Origin: Lachnospiraceae bacterium
Lineage (GTDB): Bacteria; Bacillota; Clostridia; Lachnospirales; Lachnospiraceae
DNA length: 64,000 bases
Assembly: GCA_024403455.1 (NCBI GenBank)
Contig: JAKSRR010000017.1
Coordinates: 1-64,000 of the forward strand
Reading direction: 5' to 3'
Shown here: piece after piece, positions 27,251-36,312 of the stretch
How positions within the stretch are numbered: position 1 is the stretch's first letter
How the letters are laid out: each line of letters opens with the position of its first letter
Program-made: the position numbers and the translations under genes
Notes under the pieces: generated by a model
The model's database searches: none
Seen by the model: the letters and a program-made list of their open reading frames with translations, nothing else
Told to the model about the DNA's origin: nothing

Positions 27251-28537
27251 CTAGTGATCATATAGACCAATCACGAGATTTACCTCTCCAACACCAAGTC
27301 CAAGTTCCTTCGCAATTGCCATATTGGACTTTCCTCTTTTATGCAGAGTAATGATTTTCTTATTCGTATCATCAGCCTCTCCACCCGCATCAAACTGGAA
27401 GGTGGTAGGATCAGCCTGCTTCTTTAACGCTGCCTTGATGGAATTTGCATTTACATTTTTACTTTTCTTCTGTGCAGCATTGGTTTTATTTATTAAGTCC
27501 TTAATAGACTGTGGTTTGCCGCCTAGAATTTCTTGTTCTTCTTCCTCTTCTTCATCCTTGAGCACATCATATAACTGTGCATATGCACTCTGCTCTCCTG
27601 GAATAGGCTTTTCCATAAGTGGTTCTGTCTTTACCAGTGCAGGATCTATATCTGATTCCAGTGTCTGGTACTCTTCCGCGATATTTTCTGAATATGCTCC
27701 TACTGCCTTATAATCCTCTTCCAGACCAAGTCCGCTTTGGATCGGAGCATAATGTTCCTCGACCATCCCTTCATCATAAGAAACAACTTCTTCATACATT
27801 TCAGGAACTACTTCTGAAGGCTCTGAAACAAAGGTAAGTCCTTCCCCTGTTTTATCGACTAGTGAAGCAACTTCCGTCTCTTCCTCACTATAAGAATTCT
27901 CTTCCTCATATGAAAATGCTGATTCTTCTTCCTCTGCGGCAGGAGCATAAGTATAGTTATTGACAGGTGTATCATTATAATGCTCCGCCAATGGCGTGCT
28001 AGGAACATTCGATAATGCAGCTCTTGCAAGCAGCATACTTTCTTCTGCTACAGCATTCTTCTGCATCGCTTCATTTGCGGCAAATAATGCCTCTGCTGAA
28101 ATATCCTTTGCTTCTGCGGCATCCTCTTTAGCATGCTTTGCAAGGTCTTTAACTTCTTCTGTGCTCTCTTTTACGGTCGTAAGATATCCGGTCAACTCAT
28201 CCTTATTTCTTGTGAGCATGTCATACATAAACACAGTTTCCTGATGATTCGTACTAATCTGGCTTAAGATGTTGTCTGAATATTCACCCATCGCAAGCAT
28301 CTTCTCATTGGTAATCTTTTCCAGGTTGCGTTCTGCTTTCTCCATAGCTTCAGCAACAGATTCTTCCGAAGCTTCCTTCAGTTTATACTTGGTGTTCTCA
28401 AACTCTTTATCCACCAGTCTTTTAATTTCTTCTTCACTTAACTTCATATCCTCAGCATTATCTTTACTTTTCACAATAAAACTAGCTATAAATGCCAGGA
28501 TACCAAGTACTAGAATAATTATTTCCATTGCTGTCAT
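27251..28537 (-). CDS. DUF6115-type membrane-anchored coiled-coil protein, at the swrB position
   Basis: 428 residues. An N-terminal membrane helix (IIILVLGILAFIASFIV) is followed by about 130 residues of predicted coiled coil, a very acidic Glu/Tyr/Ser-rich region (200-340), and a C-terminal helix-turn-helix-like module (ITLHKRGKSNMAIAKELGLG). The same domain ends clostridial DUF6115 proteins. Its location after the flagellar sigma gene and before rpsB is that of swrB in Bacillus, whose product is a single-pass membrane protein activating flagellar export assembly. No clear sequence identity to SwrB can be claimed. AAGGAG lies 7 nt before the ATG. Its leader holds the second copy of the 36-bp repeat element. 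Confidence 0.72.
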   Translation of the reverse strand: MTAMEIIILVLGILAFIASFIVKSKDNAEDMKLSEEEIKRLVDKEFENTKYKLKEASEESVAEAMEKAERNLEKITNEKMLAMGEYSDNILSQISTNHQETVFMYDMLTRNKDELTGYLTTVKESTEEVKDLAKHAKEDAAEAKDISAEALFAANEAMQKNAVAEESMLLARAALSNVPSTPLAEHYNDTPVNNYTYAPAAEEEESAFSYEEENSYSEEETEVASLVDKTGEGLTFVSEPSEVVPEMYEEVVSYDEGMVEEHYAPIQSGLGLEEDYKAVGAYSENIAEEYQTLESDIDPALVKTEPLMEKPIPGEQSAYAQLYDVLKDEEEEEEQEILGGKPQSIKDLINKTNAAQKKSKNVNANSIKAALKKQADPTTFQFDAGGEADDTNKKIITLHKRGKSNMAIAKELGLGVGEVNLVIGLYDH

Positions 28538-28569
28538 GGAGATTCTCCTTGCTATAAATAAAGGGAAGC

Positions 28570-28690
28570 TTGTTGTTCGTTAAGATATACTCGCAAACGC
28601 TTCGCTTGTTGTTCGTTAATATATACTCACAACCGCTTCGCTTGTTGCTCGTTAATACAATGTCACTAAGTGACATTGTATTACATTATA
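28570..28690 (-). repeat. 36-bp tandem repeats with palindromic cap in the leader of the DUF6115 gene
   Basis: In minus-strand order: TATAAT (28685-28690), a perfect 15-bp inverted repeat around one central base (28669-28683 / 28653-28667), then two full 36-bp units and a partial third (phase positions 28642, 28606 and 28570). The units match those at 12958-13007 closely, but the inverted repeat is a different sequence. The element ends 32 nt before the DUF6115 start codon. Confidence 0.85.
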
Positions 28691-28697
28691 CATTATT

Positions 28698-28731
28698 CAA
28701 AAAAAACGTGCCATGTTTTTCCATGGCACGT
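28698..28731 (-). terminator. Terminator at the end of the fla/che operon
   Basis: Minus-strand hairpin ACGTGCCATG / CATGGCACGT with a 6-nt loop and a run of eight T (28699-28706), 28 nt past the fapA stop. Confidence 0.92.
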
Positions 28732-28759
28732 AGGTTTTAAGCTCATTTTAAGAGATAAT

Positions 28760-30346
28760 TTATAGAGGGCGCATTTTTACAGAGCCACTTTCACGGACAA
28801 ATTTACAGTACTTAAATGGCTGTTTAATGAGCATTGAAACATCCGAAATCTGAATAATAACGCCCGGATTTGCTGTACCCATAACCTGCACCTGGGAATT
28901 AGTCGCTGCTTCAACCATTCGTTTGATGGACTCAATCTCTTCCGCATTCTTCTTAATTTCTTCCTGCTGTTCCTTCACACCAGCCACAAGTTCCTGGAAC
29001 TTAGCAATCTGCTCGGGAAGCAGTTTCATACCCTTACTAACTTTTTCTTTCACTCCATCAATAGCGGGCTGCGCCTTTTCCATACTTTTCTGCAGCGCCT
29101 CACTCCTATCCTGCAGTTGTGTTACTCGTTTGAAAACCTCAGGACTAACGCCAACATTAATCTTGGTATCTGCTCCCATAGTGGAGCCTAGGTTCTTAAC
29201 CTTTACGAGATTTCTTGCCGTTGTCTTTCCGCCGATGATAAATCCTTTACTATTCTCAACAATAATCTCATCTTCTGCAGTAACAGTAGAATGCATTATG
29301 GAATCAACAATGATGGACCTTTCGGAAACAACCATACAGTTCTCAATAAACTTTGCAATGATATTTCCTTTGGCAGCAATATTACCGCGCCCCATACCTT
29401 TGATTCCCTTTTGTATAATGATGTTGCCACCAGCAATAATTGTTGCGCCTTCTACAACACCCTTAACTTCAACATCACCCTTTGCTTTAATCACAAAGTT
29501 TGCGTTAACATTACCATTCACTCTCACACTGCCCTCATAAGTGATGTTACCTGTAGAGTTATCTACATTCTCTACTTCATAAACATTACTTACAAAAACC
29601 TTCCCATTATATAAGGATACATGACCATTAACCTGACTAAAGATGGCAGTCTTTTCCTCGTTAATTGAAATATTCAGACCATACTGCAGGGTTGCTCTTT
29701 TTACTTCACGAGGCTTAAGGATATTCCCTAATACATCTTTTCCTTCCTGCCCTCTTACTTCAGGTTCAAGGCTTGCTAGCAAATCGCCTTCACCAACCTG
29801 ATGAAGCACATTTAGATTAAAGAAATCGACAGATCCATCCTCATTTAATGTAGGATGAACCTTGGTATCTGTAGGGAAATGATAGGTAATCACAGCATCA
29901 GAGCCTTCCACAATGGGCTGACCTTTTACTGCGACATAATCTGTACAATACTTTCTCTCTTTTAGAAAGGCATCAAGAACATCTTCCTGTACACCAAACT
30001 GCACTTTCTGAACACGAAGCTCCGACTCAATATCTTCCATGGTATAAGATCTACCACCCGTTGAAGGGGGGTAGAAACGAAGCGTAACTTCCATATTGTT
30101 AGGGGAAAATTTAGAAGAAAAACGTTCCGGTATAGCCTGCGCCTTTTGTGCCGGTAACGCTACCTTTTTATCTACAGAAAGAGATAAAATCTCATCATTC
30201 AAGCTCTTTAAATCATAAGTAACGCCTTCCTTATCAAGGTAAGTCGTTACCTCTTTCACTTCTAATAAGCTTCCACCTTCTGTAGGTGCAAACAATTTTA
30301 TAAAGGCTCCAGTGTCTTCATAAATCACTTGAAAATATGCGTTCAT
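28760..30346 (-). CDS. fapA: Flagellar assembly protein A (FapA, DUF342)
   Basis: 528 residues. DUF342/FapA proteins have an N-terminal domain and a C-terminal right-handed beta-helix built from short repeats; here the helix is visible at about 250-390 (VRVNGNVNANFVIKAKGDVE, GNIIIQKGIKG and similar), followed by a coiled coil (about 400-480). FapA is linked to flagellar number and placement in some bacteria. The second of two nearby ATG codons (30346) is preferred, as the GGGGG ribosome site directly abuts the first. It is the last gene of the fla/che operon, after the flagellar sigma factor. Confidence 0.85.
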   Translation of the reverse strand: MNAYFQVIYEDTGAFIKLFAPTEGGSLLEVKEVTTYLDKEGVTYDLKSLNDEILSLSVDKKVALPAQKAQAIPERFSSKFSPNNMEVTLRFYPPSTGGRSYTMEDIESELRVQKVQFGVQEDVLDAFLKERKYCTDYVAVKGQPIVEGSDAVITYHFPTDTKVHPTLNEDGSVDFFNLNVLHQVGEGDLLASLEPEVRGQEGKDVLGNILKPREVKRATLQYGLNISINEEKTAIFSQVNGHVSLYNGKVFVSNVYEVENVDNSTGNITYEGSVRVNGNVNANFVIKAKGDVEVKGVVEGATIIAGGNIIIQKGIKGMGRGNIAAKGNIIAKFIENCMVVSERSIIVDSIMHSTVTAEDEIIVENSKGFIIGGKTTARNLVKVKNLGSTMGADTKINVGVSPEVFKRVTQLQDRSEALQKSMEKAQPAIDGVKEKVSKGMKLLPEQIAKFQELVAGVKEQQEEIKKNAEEIESIKRMVEAATNSQVQVMGTANPGVIIQISDVSMLIKQPFKYCKFVRESGSVKMRPL

Positions 30347-30394
30347 AACCATCCCCCAATGTCATCTTACAAGTTTTAATGCAAAATCGCTTGC

Positions 30395-31168
30395 TTAAAT
30401 CGCAGCAGCAAATATACCAATCTGATCTCCCATAATGGTTCTCATCTTTTGAATCGCTTTTGTATGAAGCTGAGAAACACGAGACTCAGAAACCTCCAAA
30501 ATTGCCGCAATTTCTTTTAATGATAGTTCTTCAAAATAATAGAAATTAATAACCGCATGTTCCTTTTCGGAAAGTTTCTCCATTGCTTCATCAAGAAGCC
30601 TCTCTAGTTCTCTCTTGGAAGCATACTGTTCCGGTGTCGCAATACCACTACCAAAGCTATTATCCGCGGCTACTTCACCGCCATTGTTATCCATAAACTC
30701 GTTTAAAGACACCAAGGTAGTTACCTGCATGGACGTTCTCCACTCAAGCAGTTCCTCTTCAGAGATACCAAGAGCAAGAGCTATTTCGCTCTCTTCCGCT
30801 TGGCTTCCTTTCATATTTTCAACCTGAGATGTTGCAAGATCAATCTGCTTCTGACGATCACGAATCGTTCTGGGAATCCAGTCATTCTTACGAATCTGAT
30901 CAATGATGGCACCACGAATACGAAGAGATGCGTAAGTTTCAAACTTAACTTCCCTTCTGGGGTCGAACTTATCCACAGCATCAATGAGACCTAGTGCACC
31001 GTAACTGCAAAGGTCATCAAATTCAACATTGCTGCCCATATACATATTTAATCTGCCTGCAACAAGTTTCACAAGCGGCAGATATTCTACAATCAACTTA
31101 TCTCTTAAATCTTTTGATTTGAGGCGACTATAATCACTCCAAAGTCGCTTCCTTGCATTATCATCCAT
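30395..31168 (-). CDS. fliA: RNA polymerase sigma factor for flagellar genes (FliA/SigD/WhiG family)
   Basis: 257 residues. It directs polymerase to late flagellar and chemotaxis promoters (TAAA / CCGATAT type). Region 2 is clear (LPLVKLVAGRLNMYMGSNVE, then FDDLCSYGALGLIDAVDKFD and FETYASLRIRGAIIDQIRK), region 3 contains the family signature DWIPRTIRDRQKQI, and region 4 ends in a helix-turn-helix (LSLKEIAAILEVSESRVSQL). The start at 31168 follows GGAGG by 6 nt; an upstream ATG at 31192 has no such site. It has the position and role of Bacillus sigD. The anti-sigma factor FlgM is not in this window. Confidence 0.95.
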   Translation of the reverse strand: MDDNARKRLWSDYSRLKSKDLRDKLIVEYLPLVKLVAGRLNMYMGSNVEFDDLCSYGALGLIDAVDKFDPRREVKFETYASLRIRGAIIDQIRKNDWIPRTIRDRQKQIDLATSQVENMKGSQAEESEIALALGISEEELLEWRTSMQVTTLVSLNEFMDNNGGEVAADNSFGSGIATPEQYASKRELERLLDEAMEKLSEKEHAVINFYYFEELSLKEIAAILEVSESRVSQLHTKAIQKMRTIMGDQIGIFAAAI

Positions 31169-31215
31169 TGTAACCCTCCTCATTCCTTCCATGGAACAGA
31201 GTTATAGAATCCTGA

Positions 31216-31479
31216 CTATCGACTGCCAGAATCCCCTTTTTGATTTTTAAAATAATCTTCCATACGTACCTTCATATTGAAACGGTCAACCACCGACTTG
31301 ATTACCATTCCAATAAAGAAAAACACCAGCATTGCGGCAAATACCGAAATCAACATATAACGAAGCTCATATCCGCCAATTAAGCAAATCACAATCGCAA
31401 TCGCAGCTGCTAGTAGCATCAGAAAAGCAGGTATATATTTTGTATGTAATTTATTTACCTTACCATTCTTTTCTTTCAT
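31216..31479 (-). CDS. Small membrane protein between cheD and the flagellar sigma gene
   Basis: 87 residues with two membrane helices (about 14-32 and 38-62) and a basic C-terminal tail. Not recognised by family. Its start overlaps the cheD stop by 1 nt, so it is translated with the chemotaxis genes. No equivalent stands in the Bacillus fla/che operon. A role in flagellar or receptor function is suggested only by position. Confidence 0.7.
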   Translation of the reverse strand: MKEKNGKVNKLHTKYIPAFLMLLAAAIAIVICLIGGYELRYMLISVFAAMLVFFFIGMVIKSVVDRFNMKVRMEDYFKNQKGDSGSR

Positions 31480-31964
31480 TAGATAGTTTTTACCGGCTGG
31501 CCTACAGCCTTGACTTCATATCTGCCATCAATGGGATAAAAGACAACGGTTCGTCCATGATTCAATCCGCAATCTTCTGCTTTAATCGGAATCCCCAGAG
31601 ATGCAAGTGCTGCCTTTGTCGCATCAATATTACGCTGTCCTACAGATAACAGTTCCTGTTTATTCTGAAAGGCAAACATCTGGGCACCACCAGCAATTTT
31701 CGCTTCCATATTACGGCGAACACAGCCCTTTGCTTCTAACTGCTTCACCAATTCCGGAATCCCTGTGTCTGCAAACTTTGCAATAGAGGCATTACTGCGT
31801 ACCGCTTTAGAATCCGGAAGCATAATGTGAACCAGCCCACCAATTTTCTTTACTGTATCTCTTATGGCTATACCAACACAAGATCCTAATCCAATGGTGG
31901 TTATAGAATCATCACCGGATACGATATTCATATCAGCAATACCAACTTTAACGCACTGCGCCAT
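31479..31964 (-). CDS. cheD: Chemoreceptor glutamine deamidase CheD
   Basis: 161 residues. CheD deamidates glutamines on methyl-accepting receptors and also binds CheC to raise its CheY-P phosphatase activity. The papain-like catalytic pair is seen: Cys29 in TIGLGSCVGIAI and His46 in GGLVHIMLP. Length and order (cheC then cheD) agree with Bacillus and Thermotoga. It sits 26 nt after cheC and overlaps the next gene by 1 nt. Confidence 0.95.
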   Translation of the reverse strand: MAQCVKVGIADMNIVSGDDSITTIGLGSCVGIAIRDTVKKIGGLVHIMLPDSKAVRSNASIAKFADTGIPELVKQLEAKGCVRRNMEAKIAGGAQMFAFQNKQELLSVGQRNIDATKAALASLGIPIKAEDCGLNHGRTVVFYPIDGRYEVKAVGQPVKTI

Positions 31965-31990
31965 AAAATCTTCTCTCTTTCCTCAAACAG

Positions 31991-32608
31991 TTAAAATCCA
32001 AGAGAATGTAAAATCTTGCCGTAACTGTCCTCATCTGGAACTAAAATAAAATAACCGCTCATACTATCATCATCAGTAAAATCGGTCTGAATCAGTAAAA
32101 GCCCATCGCCAATTGCACCGAACTCTGCAGCAGGAACAGAAAGCAATGATCCCGCCATATCAATACAAACCTCCGGCACAGAAGGATAAATAGTAAGTCC
32201 CGTCAAGGTAGACAAGGAATTTAAGTATGCACCAGTAATAATATTACCAATCTCCTTTAACGCACTTAATTCCATTTCTGAGAAATCATCTCCTTCAGAA
32301 GCCATGCCCATCATTAACTTATTTACCATGTTCTTTGCAGATTCCTTCCTCTGCATAAACATAATACTTCCTGTGATATCACCCTCAACTACCAGATAAA
32401 TACCAGCCACAATCATGTCTTCCCCACCCATGGTGGTTCCAACTTCTTTAAATTCCATCATGCGAACCTGAGGAACCTTCATATCTACTTTGGTATTTAA
32501 CATCTGGGACAATGCTGTTGTGGCATTACCAGCACCAATATTTCCAATTTCTTTTAATACATCATAGTATTCATGGGATACTTTTTCTAAATCAAATTCT
32601 TCTGCCAT
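31991..32608 (-). CDS. cheC: CheY-P phosphatase CheC
   Basis: 205 residues. CheC removes phosphate from CheY-P in the adaptation circuit. Both active-site signatures E-x2-N are kept: KEIGNIGAGNATTALS near the N-terminus and KEIGNIITGAYLNSL near residue 120. The start is the ATG at 32606-32608, preceded by AAGGAGAAGG; a longer frame to 32644 lacks support. Between cheW and cheC lies a terminator-like hairpin. Confidence 0.94.
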   Translation of the reverse strand: MAEEFDLEKVSHEYYDVLKEIGNIGAGNATTALSQMLNTKVDMKVPQVRMMEFKEVGTTMGGEDMIVAGIYLVVEGDITGSIMFMQRKESAKNMVNKLMMGMASEGDDFSEMELSALKEIGNIITGAYLNSLSTLTGLTIYPSVPEVCIDMAGSLLSVPAAEFGAIGDGLLLIQTDFTDDDSMSGYFILVPDEDSYGKILHSLGF

Positions 32609-32644
32609 AATACCTTCTCCTTTGCACCATAACCATTTCAACAT

Positions 32645-32668
32645 AAAAAGCAGGAGCCAATGGCTCCT
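32645..32668 (-). terminator. Intra-operon terminator-like hairpin between cheW and cheC
   Basis: Minus-strand stem AGGAGCC / GGCTCCT with a 3-nt loop, then GC and five T (32645-32649). As cheC, cheD and sigD lie downstream, it is more likely a partial terminator or mRNA stabiliser than a full stop. Confidence 0.5.
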
Positions 32669-32673
32669 ACCAA

Positions 32674-33117
32674 TTATTCTGAAATAACAGCATGTAAATC
32701 AAGCAGAGAAATCAAGCTATCCTTCTGCTTGGAAACACCAGTAACAAACTGGGTTCCGCTCTCTACAGAAGTTCTCTCTACAGTACTCATATCAATATTT
32801 ACTACTTCTTTTACAGAGTCAACAATGACACCAATAGCTTCATGCTGATCCATCTTGATAATAATAATTCTGTTATCCTTATTTTCTTCCCCTTCCGGAA
32901 CCCCCATTTTTATACGAAGGCTCATTACGGGAAGTACCTCACCACGAAGATTGATTACGCCCTTAAAATAGCAAGGCACCTTGGGTACTCTAGTAATATG
33001 CTGCATACGAACAATATTATCAATATATTTGATATCAATACCAAACTGTTCGTCACCACTGTTAATTACAATATACTGAACAACTTCTTCTACATTTGTG
33101 CTAAGTTCATTTGCCAT
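32674..33117 (-). CDS. cheW: Chemotaxis coupling protein CheW
   Basis: 147 residues, the usual size. CheW joins chemoreceptors to the CheA kinase through its SH3-like double barrel. Recognised by YIVINSGDEQFGIDIKYIDN, then HITRVPKVPCYFKGVINLRG (receptor-binding region) and a final SLISLLDLHAVI. It lies 23 nt after cheA in the chemotaxis block. Confidence 0.96.
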   Translation of the reverse strand: MANELSTNVEEVVQYIVINSGDEQFGIDIKYIDNIVRMQHITRVPKVPCYFKGVINLRGEVLPVMSLRIKMGVPEGEENKDNRIIIIKMDQHEAIGVIVDSVKEVVNIDMSTVERTSVESGTQFVTGVSKQKDSLISLLDLHAVISE

Positions 33118-33140
33118 GATGATTTACCTCCTACCTTCTC

Positions 33141-35231
33141 TTAGAATAATGTGTTGGAATCAACAATTAACGCTACTTCGCCATCGCCTAAGATGGTTGC
33201 GCCGCTTATGAACTTGCACTTGTTGATATAGGTACCCATAGACTTAATAACGATTTCCTGCTGGCCAATTAGCTCATCAACCATAAGTCCGGCAAGCTTA
33301 TCACCCTTCTTTACAATGACAATAACCATGTCGTCTTCAGGATTTCTGGTGGAAGTACAATCCAGCACCTCGTCCAATCGAATGATGGGAATAACAGTAC
33401 CACGAAGATAAATAACTTCCTTACCCTGCACCGTTTTAATATCATTAGGAACAATATTTTCAATGGTCTGAATATTGGAAAGAGATATTGCATACTTTTC
33501 ATTTCCAACCACAACCATCAACGCCTGAATAATTGCAAGGGTAAGAGGTAGACGTACAATAAAGGTAGTTCCAACACCAAGTTCCGTCTTAACCTCTACT
33601 TCACCGGAAAGTGCTTCAATCTTAGACTTTACTACATCAAGTCCAACACCTCTACCAGAGACATCCGTAACCTTCTTTGCCGTAGAGAAAGAAGGCATGA
33701 AGAGAAGCTGAACAATATCTTTATCTTCCGTAGCATCAGCCTGTTCTCTAGTCATAATGCCACGCTCTACCGCCTTATCACGAACCACACTACAATCGAT
33801 ACCATTACCATCATCACGAACTTCGATGACAACATTGTTGCCTTCCTGATAAGCATCTAAGAAGATGGAACCAGTTTCCGGCTTTCCGCGCTGTGCACGT
33901 ACTTCCGCAGACTCAAGACCATGATCAGCAGAGTTACGAAGTAAATGCTGTAAAGGATCACCAATCTCATCTACCACGGTACGGTCAAGCTCGGTTTCCT
34001 CACCAGACATATATAGTTCCATAGGCTTTCCAAGCTTCTTGGAAAGATCTCTAATCATACGAGGGAACTTACTAAATACGCTCTCAATAGGAACCATTCG
34101 AACCTTCATAACAGACTCATGAAGATTGGTGGTTACACTCTCCAGATATTCAATTTCCTCATTGAGACCGGTACTGGACTGCTGGGTCTGATTCGTAGCA
34201 CGGCTTACCAATGAGTTCTTCGCAATAATAAGCTCGGATACCAGGTTCATAAGGGAATCCAGTTTCTCAATATCCACACGAACGGTTCTGCTTACCTGAG
34301 GCTTTCCTGCCGCCTTTTTATCTGCTGCTTTTGCAGGCTGCGCACTCTCGGTCTTTGCAGGCGCTGTAGTTTCAGCTACTGCAACCTCCGTAGTCTTCTC
34401 TTCCTCCTGCGTAGCAACCTTTTCTGTGGCTGCTTCCTGTACATCCATAGCAAATGCAGAGCCAGTCGCATTCGCAATTTCAGAAACACTCTTTGCTGCA
34501 GCTAAAATGGGATCAAGTTCCCCTTCAGAAGCTACCAGCATAGAGAAAGTAAGTTCAAAATTCTCATCCTCAATATCCTGAGAGGAAGGACGAGTGGTAA
34601 CAATTTCACCAAGTTCTTCCACTGCTTTGAAAACAAGGAATGATCTTGCTGCCTTTAACATGCAGTTCTCTTCTACATTAACGTCAATCTGATATAATTT
34701 CTTGCCAGTTGCTACAGCATCTGATGCAGACTTCTTTTCTTCCTCGTTTAATTCAAAGCTAACTGCCTGGGCAGGGGCTGCTGCAGGTGCACTTGGTTCT
34801 TCTGCAGGCGCTTCTTCCTTCGCTGCAGGTTCTTCCTGTGCTTCACCCTTAGAATTCAAAATATCATTTAATGCCTTAATGATGGGAGCATTATCATTCT
34901 CGCCCTCATCAGCAGACTCCTGAATATTGGCAACATATTCTTCTAATGCATCCAGGCACTGGAACAGTGTATCAACCATCCCCGCTTTCACCTTGATGGT
35001 TCCATTACGAACTTCAGAGAATACATTCTCCATGTTATGGGTTAAGCTCTGCATACGCTTATATCCCATAGTACCTGCCATACCCTTTAAAGAGTGTGCT
35101 GCACGGAAAATCTCATTTACGGTATCCATGTTTTCAGCATTCTGCTCAAGCTCTAAGAGCTGGGTATTCAGATTCTGCAAATGCTCCTTGGATTCATCAA
35201 GGAAAATGTCTAGATACTGGCTAACGTCCAT
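33141..35231 (-). CDS. cheA: Chemotaxis histidine kinase CheA
   Basis: 696 residues with full five-domain order: P1 Hpt with phospho-acceptor His46 (AAHSLKGMAGTMG), two Ala/Glu/Pro-rich linkers around a P2-like response-regulator binding domain (about 155-265), P3 dimer helices from about 320 (VDIEKLDSLMNLVSELIIAK), P4 ATPase with N box (LLRNSADHG) and G boxes (VRDDGNGID, GRGVGLDVVK), and a C-terminal CheW-like P5 domain. It phosphorylates CheY and CheB in response to receptor state. The start overlaps the end of cheB by 11 nt. Confidence 0.97.
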   Translation of the reverse strand: MDVSQYLDIFLDESKEHLQNLNTQLLELEQNAENMDTVNEIFRAAHSLKGMAGTMGYKRMQSLTHNMENVFSEVRNGTIKVKAGMVDTLFQCLDALEEYVANIQESADEGENDNAPIIKALNDILNSKGEAQEEPAAKEEAPAEEPSAPAAAPAQAVSFELNEEEKKSASDAVATGKKLYQIDVNVEENCMLKAARSFLVFKAVEELGEIVTTRPSSQDIEDENFELTFSMLVASEGELDPILAAAKSVSEIANATGSAFAMDVQEAATEKVATQEEEKTTEVAVAETTAPAKTESAQPAKAADKKAAGKPQVSRTVRVDIEKLDSLMNLVSELIIAKNSLVSRATNQTQQSSTGLNEEIEYLESVTTNLHESVMKVRMVPIESVFSKFPRMIRDLSKKLGKPMELYMSGEETELDRTVVDEIGDPLQHLLRNSADHGLESAEVRAQRGKPETGSIFLDAYQEGNNVVIEVRDDGNGIDCSVVRDKAVERGIMTREQADATEDKDIVQLLFMPSFSTAKKVTDVSGRGVGLDVVKSKIEALSGEVEVKTELGVGTTFIVRLPLTLAIIQALMVVVGNEKYAISLSNIQTIENIVPNDIKTVQGKEVIYLRGTVIPIIRLDEVLDCTSTRNPEDDMVIVIVKKGDKLAGLMVDELIGQQEIVIKSMGTYINKCKFISGATILGDGEVALIVDSNTLF

Positions 35232-36294
35232 TTTGCTTTACCCCCACGTTTAATATTATTTGTTTTGCAATTTCATCTAAGGTAACAATTTCATTCACCC
35301 AGCCGGTAGCAGCAATCGCTTTGGGCATACCATAAACGGTTGATGATGCCGCATCCTGGGCGATAATATACGTGTTTTTCTTTGCCATAAGATTCTTGAT
35401 TCCCTCTGTACCGTCCTTTCCCATTCCGGTAAGTACGACGCAGGTAATCTCATCATAATCACTCTGAATCAGAGACTCGTACATATAATTTGCACAAGGC
35501 TTAACCCCTTCCCTGTTGGGTTCATTTGAATAATGGATATATCCCTTGCCATGATGTTCCACATAATTCATATGCAGACCGCCTCTTGATATATACACTG
35601 TACCGGGACGAACTTCCTCCCCTTCCTCAGCTTCTTTCACATGAACCTTACTGAGTTCATCCAGTCTTTGCGCGAGAGTCGCCGTAAATCCGGCCGGCAT
35701 GTGCTGGACCAGTAAAACAGGCGCATCTAAATCAGCCGGAAGCAGCGGGATTACGTGCTGCAACGCTTTCGGACCGCCGGTAGAGGAAGCAATGGCAACC
35801 ATTTTCTTCTTTGCACTGGGGCCTTCATGCTTTTTACTCATGGTCAGGAATTTTTCCTGCCTTGCTCCAGGCGCATTGGCAGCTTTCTGCTCTTCCACGC
35901 CATAAATTGCGCCGCATAAAATCTTTAACAGCCTTTGTTTATGTGCTTCCCCTTTAGCTGTCGCTAAGCTCTCAGGTTTATGAACAAAGTCCACCGCACC
36001 AAGGCTCAGTGCCTCCATCGTAATGGCCGCCCCATCCATGGTTAGTGTAGAATTCATAATGACGCAGGAATTCTTATGAAGTTTCTTGAATTCCTTAAGA
36101 AATGCTATGCCATCCATGTTAGGCATATTAATGTCCAAAACAATGGCGTCATAGTCTTTCTTTTTGCATAATTCCAACGCTTTCAGACCGTCTGTTGCAA
36201 TATCCTCAACATGCAGTCTCTCATCAGAATTTATTATATCACAACTCACCCTTCTCATGAGTGCAGAGTCATCAACTACTAAAATTTTTTTCAT
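35221..36294 (-). CDS. cheB: Chemotaxis response regulator protein-glutamate methylesterase CheB
   Basis: 357 residues from the chosen start. The receiver domain (1-125) has D8, D9 and the phosphorylation site Asp54 (VLDINMPNMDG). The methylesterase domain has the catalytic Ser171 (ASSTGGPKAL), His198 (VQHMPAGFT) and an Asp in TGMGKDGTEG. It removes methyl groups from receptors. Neither of two in-frame ATG codons (36306 or 36294) has a good ribosome site; 36294 gives the standard MKKILVVDDSA beginning. Coupling to the PilZ gene just upstream may explain translation. Confidence 0.95.
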   Translation of the reverse strand: MKKILVVDDSALMRRVSCDIINSDERLHVEDIATDGLKALELCKKKDYDAIVLDINMPNMDGIAFLKEFKKLHKNSCVIMNSTLTMDGAAITMEALSLGAVDFVHKPESLATAKGEAHKQRLLKILCGAIYGVEEQKAANAPGARQEKFLTMSKKHEGPSAKKKMVAIASSTGGPKALQHVIPLLPADLDAPVLLVQHMPAGFTATLAQRLDELSKVHVKEAEEGEEVRPGTVYISRGGLHMNYVEHHGKGYIHYSNEPNREGVKPCANYMYESLIQSDYDEITCVVLTGMGKDGTEGIKNLMAKKNTYIIAQDAASSTVYGMPKAIAATGWVNEIVTLDEIAKQIILNVGVKQNGR

Positions 36295-36312
36295 TGTTTC
36301 ATACAACGTCGG

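Noticed and set aside
28482..28676. 64-residue ORF with 12-residue repeats
   Set aside because: The periodicity comes from the 36-bp DNA repeats; it overlaps the start of the DUF6115 gene in the same direction, lacks a ribosome site, and the homologous region at 12958-13036 has a stop early in the same frame.
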